From Saccharopolyspora endophytica (GTDB lineage: Bacteria; Actinomycetota; Actinomycetes; Mycobacteriales; Pseudonocardiaceae): a DNA stretch of 64,000 nt. The stretch is from assembly GCF_018070075.1 (NCBI RefSeq), contig NZ_JAGPXE010000005.1, forward strand, positions 124,001 to 188,000, in the 5' to 3' direction. The position numbers and the translations under genes were made by a program. Below, piece by piece: positions 7,830 through 15,428 of this stretch (the first letter of the stretch is position 1; each line of letters opens with the position of its first letter). The notes under the pieces are model-generated. The model worked only from the letters and a program-made list of their open reading frames with translations, ran no database searches and had not been told where the DNA came from.

Positions 7830-8279
7830 TCAGTCCTGCTCGCGGGTCCCGAACATCCCGACGAAGCTGAAGCGCAGCACCCGGTCACCACCGCGATCGG
7901 CCGTGCCGGTGATCTCCACCAGACCCAGGTTCGGCTTGCTGCGCGAACGGCGCTGGCCGGTGACCTCCATGCCGAACCGGAGCACGTCACCCGGGAACAC
8001 CGGGGCCAGCCAGGTCAGCTCGTTGCCGCCGGGCGACCCCTGCGAGGTCGAATCGGCCAGCACGTGATCGACGTAGGCGCGCATCCACAGCGACGCGGTG
8101 AACCAGCCCGAAGCGCACAAGCCGCCCAGCACCGAGTTGCGGCCCGCCTCCTCGTCGAGGTGGAACGGCTGCGGGTCGAAGCGGGCGTTGAACTCCAGCA
8201 TCTCCTCGCGGTCGATCTCGGTCTTGCCCAGATCGAACGTCCGCCCCGGCGTCAGGTCCTCGTACGCGATGGTGGCCAT
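7830..8279 (-). CDS. MaoC-like hotdog-fold dehydratase
   Basis: A 149-residue protein beginning MATIAYEDLTPGRTFDLGKT. The hydratase-2 style region is FNARFDPQPFHLDEEAG (the D-x-x-x-x-H pattern of MaoC hydratases), and WLAPVFPGDVLRF is the usual 'P..pGD.l' strand. It probably hydrates or dehydrates an enoyl-/3-hydroxyacyl-CoA in fatty-acid or branched-chain metabolism; the exact substrate is open. It ends 2 nt from the convergent cbiZ. The region upstream (8280-8472) contains no gene. Confidence 0.85.
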   Translation of the reverse strand: MATIAYEDLTPGRTFDLGKTEIDREEMLEFNARFDPQPFHLDEEAGRNSVLGGLCASGWFTASLWMRAYVDHVLADSTSQGSPGGNELTWLAPVFPGDVLRFGMEVTGQRRSRSKPNLGLVEITGTADRGGDRVLRFSFVGMFGTREQD

Positions 8280-8472
8280 GACGCCATCTTCGCAGCTGAC
8301 AAGCGCGGACGGCGTTGAGAGGGTCCTCACAAGCACCCCCCCGCGACCGGCGATTTCGGTGGCGATCAGCACCGGAGGTGGTGAAAAGCGGCCTCGCGCG
8401 TGGAACCATCGAAACGTCCGCGCGTCCCACCACCAGGGGCGTCGACGCACGCGGCAGGGGAGGGCAGCGGCA

Positions 8473-8916
8473 GTGCCGACCGACCACAGGTCTCAAGTGG
8501 AAGAGTTGATGGCCGACTACCGGCGGAGTCGGGAGCGGCTGGCCGACACCCGGCGCGACCTCGCCGCCGTCACCGCCACCGCGAGCAGCGAGGACGGCCG
8601 GGTGCGGGTCGTCGTCGGCCCGCAAGGCGCGCTGCGCGAACTGGAGATCGCCGACGACGCGACGCAGCGGATGCGTCCGGCGCAGCTCGCGGCCACGATC
8701 GTCCGGCTCAGCACCGAGGCCGCTCGCGCCGCCGCCGAACGCGCCGCGTCCGTGCTCTCCGACGTGCTGCCCGCAGGCACCGACCCGGAACTGCTGCTCG
8801 GGCCGCCCCCGGAACCGGTGTCGCGCAACGATTCGCGGCGGATCGACGATGATGCCGACGACGAGGACTTCTCGGACACCAGCTGGCTGCAGCAGGGCCC
8901 GACGGGACGGACGTGA
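8473..8916 (+). CDS. YbaB/EbfC-like protein heading an ESX toxin operon
   Basis: A 147-residue protein starting at GTG 8473. It has an N-terminal helix (SQVEELMADYRRSRERLADTR) and a short sheet GRVRVVVGPQGALRELEI, followed by a long Ala-rich helix, which is the YbaB/EbfC arrangement. The acidic tail (DDDADDEDFSD) is not part of that fold. In actinobacteria such YbaB-like proteins commonly stand first in operons encoding WXG100 proteins and large secreted toxins, where they may act in export rather than as nucleoid proteins. Its stop overlaps the next start (GTGA). Confidence 0.75.
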   Translation: MPTDHRSQVEELMADYRRSRERLADTRRDLAAVTATASSEDGRVRVVVGPQGALRELEIADDATQRMRPAQLAATIVRLSTEAARAAAERAASVLSDVLPAGTDPELLLGPPPEPVSRNDSRRIDDDADDEDFSDTSWLQQGPTGRT

Positions 8917-9239
8917 CCATGGGCGGTTTCCGCACCGACACCGAGCGGTTGGCGCAACGGGCAGGTGAGTTCGAGGACCTGGCCGGTCAGGCCCAACGCA
9001 TCGTCGACACCGTGCGGCAGGCCGTGGAATCCGCGGGCGCCTGCTGGGGCGACGACGAGTTCGGCGAGCGCTTCGCCGCAGCCCACGCACCCCGCTCCGG
9101 CGCCGCCCTGGCCGCTGCGGGCGAGTTACCCGGCGAACTGCGCGCGCTCGGCCAGAAGTTCGCCGACACCGCCCGGACCACGCGCCGAACCGACGCCGAC
9201 AACGCCGACGAACTCCGCCGGCTCACCGGAGAGGGGTGA
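8913..9239 (+). CDS. WXG100-like ESX protein
   Basis: A 108-residue helical hairpin protein. The turn region reads SAGACWGDDEFGERFAAAH, where CWGDDEFG replaces a classical W-x-G. The two flanking helices are of typical WXG100 length. The start is GTG 8913, overlapping the previous stop, or ATG 8919. It is coupled at its end to the TNT toxin gene (GTGA overlap). It is likely a secretion partner or targeting subunit for the large toxin that follows. Confidence 0.75.
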   Translation: MTMGGFRTDTERLAQRAGEFEDLAGQAQRIVDTVRQAVESAGACWGDDEFGERFAAAHAPRSGAALAAAGELPGELRALGQKFADTARTTRRTDADNADELRRLTGEG

Positions 9240-11239
9240 ACGGCGTGGGCATCGAACTCCCGCCGGAACTCCGCGACGTCGCCGCCCGCGCCGGAGCCCG
9301 CTGGCCGGCCGCCGACGAAGACCTCATGCGCGACTCCGCCACCGCCTGGCGCGAAGCCGCGACGTCCCTCGACGCGCTCACCCGCGACGCCGACACCGTC
9401 GCGCAAGGCGCCCTGAACTCCTTCGACGGCGAAGCCGCCCAGGCCGCGGGCCGGGAGTGGAACGGCTTCATCGCCGACGACGGACCGCTTCCCGCCACCG
9501 CGAAGCAGTGCCGGGCCAACGCTGATCGACTCGACCACGCGGCCGAGCAGATCAGCACCGCCAAGGTCGAGCTCGTGCGCGAACTCGTCTCGCTCGCCAA
9601 GCAGACCGACGCCGCCGAACAAGCCGCCGCGACCGGAAACCCGCAGGCCCTGGCCGGTCTCGACACCGCGCTCAGCGGCGCGGCCGCCAACGTCGCCCGC
9701 GTCCACGAGACGCTGTCCACCGCGCTCGACTCCGGCGTCCCGGCAGCGGCGGAGCAGACCTCCGGTGCTCTGGCGGACGTCGGCGCGGCAGCAGGCCATA
9801 CGCTGGAACCGGAATCCGCAGTGGACGATGCGGAACCCGGTGATGTCGGTGCTGTGATCGAAGAAGCGGAACGTGGCGTGGCGGAAACAGTCGGTGGTGC
9901 CCATGACACCGTCCGCGAAGCGGTTCCGGAAGGTGGGTTCGGCGCTCCCGCCGCTCCGCCCGCGCCGGGCTGGCAGCCCGGGATGGCGGAAGCCGGAACC
10001 GGACCGATCCCGGTGATCGGCTCCGGCGGTCACGCCGGGTGGCGTCCCGACGACGCGCCCAACACCGCACCCCAGGCCTCGCACGCGGCCTGGGCGTCCC
10101 CGCCCGGCCAGCAGCCGCAGGCACCGGCACCGGGATTCACGCCCCAGCCCCCGCCGCTGCAGCAGCAGGGCGGTTACGCCGTCGCCGGAGGACCCGCCGC
10201 CCCGCCGCCCCAGCAGGGCGTGGCCGCCGTGCGCCCACCGCAACCACCCCCGGTCCACCGGGCACCGATGGCCTTCGGGCAGGCCGGACCCGCACCGCAG
10301 CCGCCGGGCGGCCAGCCCCAGCACGTCCAGCACCAGCCCGCCTCACACCAGCAGGTCCAGCGCGGAGCACTGCGCCCGCTGCCGCCGCAAGCCCAGCCGC
10401 CGCAGTCCCCGGCCGCCCCGGAACCGCAGCAACGACCGCTGCGCCACGGCCCCCGCAACGCCGACGTGGTCGCCTTCGTGCTGCACCAGTTCCCGATCGG
10501 CTACATGCCGGTCGCCGCCGACCAGGCCAGCCGCCAGCTGCCGGTGCACGACGCGCCCGAGAACCGCGAAGGGCTGAACTTCCCGCCGCAGGACCACCCC
10601 CGCTCCGACCTGGTCGACGACACCGACGCCCTGCGCCGCGCCCAGAACACCGCGCTCTACGAAGAAGCCCGCCGCAACCGCGCCGAACCCCCGGAACCCG
10701 CCGAACCCCCGGAGGAACTGCTCGCCACCCACGAACCGCTCGGCGAGCTCAGCGAACTCGACTGGGAACGCCGCTACGAGATCCGCGACGGCGAGCACAC
10801 CCGGCACCGCTGGCCGCGAGCCGACGAGTTCCCGGAAGGCGGGTTCGAACCCGGTGAGGCCGTCGTGCTGGAACCGGACGCGGTCATCGACCTGTTCGGC
10901 ACCGGCGACGGACGGCTCTTCTGCGCCGCCGCAACGCCTTTCGCGCACCGCTCGCTGCCCCCAGCCCACGCCGAGCGGGACTACCGGCGCTACCGGCTGC
11001 TCCGGCCGCTCCCCGTCTGGCGGTCGGTGGCCGCGCCGTGGTTCGAGCAGCCCGGCCGCGGAGTCTGCTACCGCACCACCTACCCGGCCGCCGACCTCGT
11101 CGGACTCGGATACCTGGTGGAACTGACCAAGTCACGGGAGCTGTCGGAGGCCTCCACGCTGCGCCTGGTGCTCACCGGCACCACCGACGGCGAACCGCCC
11201 CCGGACCAGCACGATCGGCAACAGGAGAGCCCGCGATGA
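9236..11239 (+). CDS. ESX-type secreted toxin with C-terminal TNT (NAD+ glycohydrolase) domain
   Basis: A 667-residue polymorphic toxin. Residues ~1-190 are helical with a WXG-like region (AGREWNGFIADDGPLP), residues ~230-420 are a Pro/Gln/Ala-rich linker, and the last ~140 residues match the tuberculosis necrotizing toxin family: GRLFCAAATPFAHRSLPP, a YRRYRLLRPLPVW strand, and APWFEQPGRGVCY. TNT of CpnT hydrolyses NAD+/NADP+. The Gln expected after the G-x-G turn (recalled as Q822 in CpnT) reads Cys here, so activity may be altered. The gene is translationally coupled to the WXG100-like gene before it and the candidate immunity gene after it. Confidence 0.85.
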   Translation: MNGVGIELPPELRDVAARAGARWPAADEDLMRDSATAWREAATSLDALTRDADTVAQGALNSFDGEAAQAAGREWNGFIADDGPLPATAKQCRANADRLDHAAEQISTAKVELVRELVSLAKQTDAAEQAAATGNPQALAGLDTALSGAAANVARVHETLSTALDSGVPAAAEQTSGALADVGAAAGHTLEPESAVDDAEPGDVGAVIEEAERGVAETVGGAHDTVREAVPEGGFGAPAAPPAPGWQPGMAEAGTGPIPVIGSGGHAGWRPDDAPNTAPQASHAAWASPPGQQPQAPAPGFTPQPPPLQQQGGYAVAGGPAAPPPQQGVAAVRPPQPPPVHRAPMAFGQAGPAPQPPGGQPQHVQHQPASHQQVQRGALRPLPPQAQPPQSPAAPEPQQRPLRHGPRNADVVAFVLHQFPIGYMPVAADQASRQLPVHDAPENREGLNFPPQDHPRSDLVDDTDALRRAQNTALYEEARRNRAEPPEPAEPPEELLATHEPLGELSELDWERRYEIRDGEHTRHRWPRADEFPEGGFEPGEAVVLEPDAVIDLFGTGDGRLFCAAATPFAHRSLPPAHAERDYRRYRLLRPLPVWRSVAAPWFEQPGRGVCYRTTYPAADLVGLGYLVELTKSRELSEASTLRLVLTGTTDGEPPPDQHDRQQESPR

Positions 11240-11538
11240 ACAGCGAATCGGTACTCGGCTGGCTGATCGCGATGGGAGTCCCGGAAGAACTGGTCTCCAT
11301 CGGCGCCGAAGCCGACGACGCCTGGTGCCTGCTGCGCACGGAGTCCGAGAACGGCCCCGGCTGGGAGGTCTTCTGGCGCGAGCAGGGCAATCGCTACGAC
11401 TGGGCCAGCTTCAGCAACGAGCAGGTCGCCTGCTTCTACCTGTTCGGGCGGCTCACCTGGACTCAGGCCCTGCGCGGTGTGGTCGGGCCGGTCGACGTCA
11501 CCAACACTCCTCCGCAGGGGACTCCTGTTGTTCGGTGA
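11236..11538 (+). CDS. candidate immunity protein for the TNT toxin
   Basis: A 100-residue acidic, Trp-rich protein (ATG 11236, overlapping the toxin stop in ATGA). It begins MNSESVLGWLIAMGVPEELV and contains WEVFWREQGNRYDWASF and ACFYLFGRLTWTQALRG. No known domain is recognised. Its position, size and coupling to a toxin gene are those of an immunity protein; it is shorter than the roughly 175-residue IFT of M. tuberculosis and shows no evident similarity to it. The assignment is by context only. Confidence 0.6.
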   Translation: MNSESVLGWLIAMGVPEELVSIGAEADDAWCLLRTESENGPGWEVFWREQGNRYDWASFSNEQVACFYLFGRLTWTQALRGVVGPVDVTNTPPQGTPVVR

Positions 11539-11566
11539 ACTGATCCGTGGTCCCTTTCGCCGGGTG

Positions 11567-11746
11567 AGTGGCGGAACCTGAGTGTTCGGCCGGTTTACTG
11601 CAACTACTCAGTGGTCTTGTTGCTTTGCGGTGCCAGAAGCGGAACCTGAGCGGCTCTCTGGCTCCGGGATCCGAGACTTGTGTATGTCCAATACACGGCG
11701 CTACGGCTGTCCTCCCCAGAGAGCCGCTCAGAACCCGCGGCGGTGC
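11567..11746. repeat. inverted-repeat/REP-like element upstream of the DUF2339 gene
   Basis: The 357-nt gap 11539-11895 contains no credible gene. It has perfect 16-bp inverted arms CTGAGCGGCTCTCTGG (11646-11661) and CCAGAGAGCCGCTCAG (11716-11731). GCGGAACCTGAG-type motifs occur at ~11571 and 11639. CTCAGAACCCGCGGCGGTGC (11727-11746) recurs perfectly in inverse orientation at 13709-13728, beyond the DUF2339 gene. Confidence 0.7.
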
Positions 11747-11895
11747 CGGTTGCTTTGTGGGGGTAGTGAGAAAGCACCTTCGGTGCTTGCCTGACGGGTG
11801 TTGGCATCCGGGTATCCGGTAACCGGGTATGTGGCCTTTGGCATCTGAGTAGTGCTACGGATGTTCGGGTGGCTTGTTGGCTGGAGCATGTCGGC

Positions 11896-13665
11896 ATGTC
11901 GCAACCGCACCAGGGGGACACCCTTCAGCTGGTCGCGGGTGAGCTCGCCGCGATCGGGCAGCGCTTGTCGTACCTGGGCAGCGTGCTGCAGACCGAAGCG
12001 GCCACCCGGCCCCAGGAAGTTCCCGCGCAACCGGCCGCGCCGCAGCAGCCGCCCGCGGAACCGCTCCCCTCCCACCCGACGCGGGCCGTGGCCGAGCCTC
12101 GACGCCGGATCAGGCCGAACCTCGAACCCAGCCGCGTGCTGGCCTGGGTCGGCGGCGGCGTCACCCTGCTCGGCGTGGTGTTCCTGCTGGTCCTGGCCGT
12201 CCAGCAGGACTGGCTGGGCCCGGCCGCGCGAGTCTCCGGGGGAGCCGCGCTGGCCGCGCTGCTGATCGCCGCCGGTGGGTGGGTGTACCGCAAGGCCGCC
12301 GAGCAGCGCATCGCCTCGATCGCGCTGGCCACCACCGGTTTCGCGGCCCTGTTCCTCGACGTCGTCGCCGCGACCGCGCTCTACGGCTACCTCCCGGCAC
12401 CCGCCGGCCTGGGCACCGGTCTGCTCGTCGCGATCGGCGGACTCGTCCTCGCCGACCGCTGGCAGGCGCAGCCGCTGGCGATCGGCGTCGTGCTCGGCTC
12501 CGCGATCTGCGCACCGATGATCACCCAGGGCGCCGACGCGCTGCTGATCGGCTTCGTCGTGCTGCTGCAGGTCGCCGCCGCCCCCGTCCAGGTGCGACGC
12601 GGCTGGGGCGGGCTCGCGCTCGCCGCCGGCATCCCCACCGTGCTCGCCGCGCTGGTCGGCGCGTTCTGGGGACTGGCCTTCCCGAACCCCGTGCTGGTGC
12701 CCGCGATCCTGGTCGCCGCCGTGCTGGGCGTCGTCATCGCCGCCGTGACGGCCGGGTTCCGGCCCGCCGCCGAACGCACCGCCATCGGCCTGCTCGTCGC
12801 CGCACCGACCCCGTCGTTCCTCGCCGGTCCGATGCTGCTGGAACGCGCCGAGGCCACCGCGACCGGCGCGGGCATGGCGCTGCTGCTGGCCGCGATCTGG
12901 GCCGTCGGCCGCTACCTGCCCGCCTTCGCCGCCTGGCTGCCCGGCCGCTTCCTGGCCGCCGTCGGCGCTGTGGCCGTCGTGGCCACCGGGCAGGCGACGA
13001 TCACGGCTCTGGACGCGTCGAGCTGGGCCACCGGCCTGCTGTGCGAGGCGCTGCTGCTGACCGCCGCCGGACACCTGCTGCGGCGCGGCGGAATCCTGCT
13101 CGGCGCCGCCTGCTACGCGGTGTTCGGGTTCTTCCTGGCCCTGGCCAACGAGGTGCCGATCAGCGCGCTGCTGCTCTCCGACGACGAGGGCACCGGCGTG
13201 GCCGGTCTCCTCGCCGGCCTGCTGATCGCAGCGGTGGCCGTCGCGCTGCCCACCGCCGGGGTGCGGATCGGGAAGGTCGCGAGCCTGCCGGCCTCGCTGC
13301 CGCTGTGGGCCTCGGCCGCGCTGGCGCTGCTGTACGGCACCGCGAGCGCCACGATGGCCGCGTGCCTGCTGGTCAGCGAGTCGCGCGGAGCGTTCCTGAC
13401 CGGCCACATCCTGATCACCCTGTGCTGGGTGGTGCTCGCGATCGCCCTGCTGCTGCGCGGGGTTTCGGTGCGGCACCTGCGCATCGGCGGCCTCGTGCTC
13501 ACGGCCGTGTCGCTGGCGAAGCTGCTGCTGTTCGACCTGGCCACGCTCGACGGCTTCGCCCGCGTCATCGCGTTCCTGTGCGCAGGGCTCATCCTGCTCA
13601 CCGCAGGAGTCGGCTACGCCAGACTCCTCACCCGCCAAGCAGAACCATCGGCTCAGGGCTGGTGA
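11896..13665 (+). CDS. DUF2339 polytopic membrane protein
   Basis: A 589-residue protein (ATG 11896). A hydrophilic N-terminal region with a short coiled-coil (LVAGELAAIGQRLSYLG) and a Pro-rich stretch is followed from residue ~75 by about 14 hydrophobic helices. The first reads WVGGGVTLLGVVFLLVLAVQ, which resembles the start of DUF2339 proteins. No catalytic motif is seen and the function of the family is unknown. Related short repeats flank the gene on both sides (11567-11746 and 13709-13818), which may mark a transferred segment. It converges on hisN. Confidence 0.75.
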   Translation: MSQPHQGDTLQLVAGELAAIGQRLSYLGSVLQTEAATRPQEVPAQPAAPQQPPAEPLPSHPTRAVAEPRRRIRPNLEPSRVLAWVGGGVTLLGVVFLLVLAVQQDWLGPAARVSGGAALAALLIAAGGWVYRKAAEQRIASIALATTGFAALFLDVVAATALYGYLPAPAGLGTGLLVAIGGLVLADRWQAQPLAIGVVLGSAICAPMITQGADALLIGFVVLLQVAAAPVQVRRGWGGLALAAGIPTVLAALVGAFWGLAFPNPVLVPAILVAAVLGVVIAAVTAGFRPAAERTAIGLLVAAPTPSFLAGPMLLERAEATATGAGMALLLAAIWAVGRYLPAFAAWLPGRFLAAVGAVAVVATGQATITALDASSWATGLLCEALLLTAAGHLLRRGGILLGAACYAVFGFFLALANEVPISALLLSDDEGTGVAGLLAGLLIAAVAVALPTAGVRIGKVASLPASLPLWASAALALLYGTASATMAACLLVSESRGAFLTGHILITLCWVVLAIALLLRGVSVRHLRIGGLVLTAVSLAKLLLFDLATLDGFARVIAFLCAGLILLTAGVGYARLLTRQAEPSAQGW

Positions 13666-13708
13666 GGAATGCGGCGGTATCCGCTGTTTCAGGTGTGGGA
13701 CTCAGCTC

Positions 13709-13818
13709 GCACCGCCGCGGGTTCTGAGGTGGTTCTCCTGTGAGGACGTGTCGGCGTGGTGCATTGGCATGCATGGGTCGGCGCGCCCGGAGCAGGAGGG
13801 CCGCCTCAGGTTCCGCTA
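13709..13818. repeat. inverse copies of the REP-like motif downstream of DUF2339
   Basis: GCACCGCCGCGGGTTCTGAG at 13709-13728 is the exact reverse complement of 11727-11746. CTCAGGTTCCGC at about 13807-13818 is the reverse complement of the GCGGAACCTGAG motif. It lies between the convergent DUF2339 and hisN genes. Confidence 0.65.
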
Positions 13819-13848
13819 CCGCCGAGCAAGGTGATTCCCCAACAGTTC

Positions 13849-14622
13849 TCAGCGCTCCAGCAGGTGCAGGGCCTTGTCGTGGAGGTGCCCGTTGGTGGAC
13901 AGGGCGTTGCCGCCGTCGTAGCGGGCGGCGCCGGAGAGGTCGGTGAACCTGCCGCCGGCCTCCTCCACCAGGATCTGCGCCGCCGCCACGTCCCACGGGT
14001 TGACGATCGGTTCCGCGGCGATGTCGATGACGCCCTCGGCGACCAGGCAGTGGTGCCAGAAGTCGCCGAACGCCCGGTTCTCCCAGCAGGCGTCGATCAA
14101 CCGCAGGTAGGACTCCCGCGAGTGGTGCTCCACCCAGGTGCCCAGGTGCGTCGTGGACACGTAGGCGTCGGCGGTGTCGCGCACCCCGGACACCGAGATC
14201 CGCTCGGGCTCGCCCTGACCGGTCCGGCACCAGGCGCCTTCGCCTTCTGCGGCCCACCAGCGCTTGCCCAGGGCCGGGGCGCTGATCATGCCGACCACCG
14301 GGCGCTGGTTGTCGACCAGCGCGATCAGGGTGGCCCAGGCGGGCACGCCGCGCAGGAAGTTCTTGGTGCCGTCGATCGGGTCCAGCACCCAGGCGCGGCC
14401 GTCGCCGGTCGTGCCGCCGCGCTCCTCACCGGCGACGACGTCACCGGGACGGTGCTCGGCGAGCACCTCGCGCACGGCGTCCTCGACGGCCAGGTCGGCG
14501 TCGGTCACCGGGGTGCGGTCGGGTTTGCGGTCGACGCCGAGATCGCGGGCGCGGAAGCGCGCCGTGGTGATCGAGTCGGCAACATCGGCCAGCTGCTGGG
14601 CGAGATCGAGATCGCTGGTCAC
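13849..14622 (-). CDS. hisN: histidinol-phosphatase of the inositol monophosphatase family
   Basis: A 257-residue metal-dependent phosphatase. EERGG and WVLDPIDGTKNF are the IMPase metal-binding signatures, and NPWDVAAAQILVEEAGG is the C-terminal WD.A motif. FGDFWHHCLVAEGVIDIA is typical of the actinobacterial HisN group, which dephosphorylates histidinol phosphate; inositol monophosphatase activity is the alternative. The start GTG at 14622 lies 8 nt after a TAGGGT box (14631-14636), suggesting a leaderless mRNA. It is divergent from the response regulator gene. Confidence 0.88.
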   Translation of the reverse strand: MTSDLDLAQQLADVADSITTARFRARDLGVDRKPDRTPVTDADLAVEDAVREVLAEHRPGDVVAGEERGGTTGDGRAWVLDPIDGTKNFLRGVPAWATLIALVDNQRPVVGMISAPALGKRWWAAEGEGAWCRTGQGEPERISVSGVRDTADAYVSTTHLGTWVEHHSRESYLRLIDACWENRAFGDFWHHCLVAEGVIDIAAEPIVNPWDVAAAQILVEEAGGRFTDLSGAARYDGGNALSTNGHLHDKALHLLER

Positions 14623-14747
14623 GTCCCCAGACCCTAGTCCGTCGCCCCCGGTGACCTGGCGAGGGCGGTGATCCGCGGAGTCTTCCGGTTCCGCCGAGCC
14701 GCACCGCTGGGCGAAGAACCTTCCGCGCAGGCTCTAGTCTGGGACGC

Positions 14748-15422
14748 GTGAGCGTGGTGTTGCTGGCAGAAGATGATCCGGCCATCGCGGTGCCGCTGTC
14801 CCGGGCGCTGCAACGCGAGGGCTACGCGGTGAAGGTGATCGCCGACGGTCCGTCGACGCTGCACACCGCCGCCGAAGGTGGCGTCGACCTGCTGGTCCTC
14901 GACCTGGGACTGCCGGACATGGACGGCCTGGAGGTGTGCCGCAGACTGCGCGCGCAGGGCCGCGGGCTCCCCGTCCTGATGCTCACCGCGCGCACCGACG
15001 AGGTCGACTTCGTCGTCGGCCTGGACGCCGGTGCCGACGACTACGTGGCCAAGCCGTTCCGCCTCGCCGAGCTGATGGCCCGCATCCGCGCGCTGCTGCG
15101 CCGGGGCGCGCCGGAAACGCTGGAGGCCTCCGGGGTGCGCCTGGACCTGACCGCCCGCCGGGTCCTGGTCAACGAGCACGAGGTGCAGCTGGCGAACAAG
15201 GAGTACGAGCTGCTGCGGGTGCTGATGCAGCACGCGGGCCAGGTCGTGACCCGCGAGGAGATCCTCGAGGAGGTCTGGCCGGAGTCCGACCGCAAGGGCA
15301 GCAAGACCCTCGACATGCACATCTCGTGGCTGCGCCGGAAGCTCAGCGACAGCAACGGCAGGCTGGACGAGACCCGCATCGCCACCGTGCGCGGCGTCGG
15401 CTTCCGCTTCAACTCGGACTAG
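14748..15422 (+). CDS. OmpR/PhoB-family response regulator
   Basis: A 224-residue regulator. The receiver domain has EDD at residues 8-10, the phospho-acceptor Asp at about 52 (LLVLDLGLPDMDG) and a conserved Lys in AKPF. The C-terminal winged helix contains VVTREEILEEVWP and a RRKLSD recognition helix region. GTG 14748 lies 7 nt after TAGTCT (14735-14740), so it looks leaderless. It is followed 6 nt later by its histidine kinase. The stimulus is unknown; the pair resembles actinobacterial systems with no envelope-specific signature. Confidence 0.93.
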   Translation: MSVVLLAEDDPAIAVPLSRALQREGYAVKVIADGPSTLHTAAEGGVDLLVLDLGLPDMDGLEVCRRLRAQGRGLPVLMLTARTDEVDFVVGLDAGADDYVAKPFRLAELMARIRALLRRGAPETLEASGVRLDLTARRVLVNEHEVQLANKEYELLRVLMQHAGQVVTREEILEEVWPESDRKGSKTLDMHISWLRRKLSDSNGRLDETRIATVRGVGFRFNSD

Positions 15423-15428
15423 TCGCAG

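Noticed and set aside
11896-13665. Insertion sequence or transposon around the DUF2339 gene
   Set aside because: There are inverse repeats on both sides but no transposase, and the repeats look like REP elements. Kept only as an observation.
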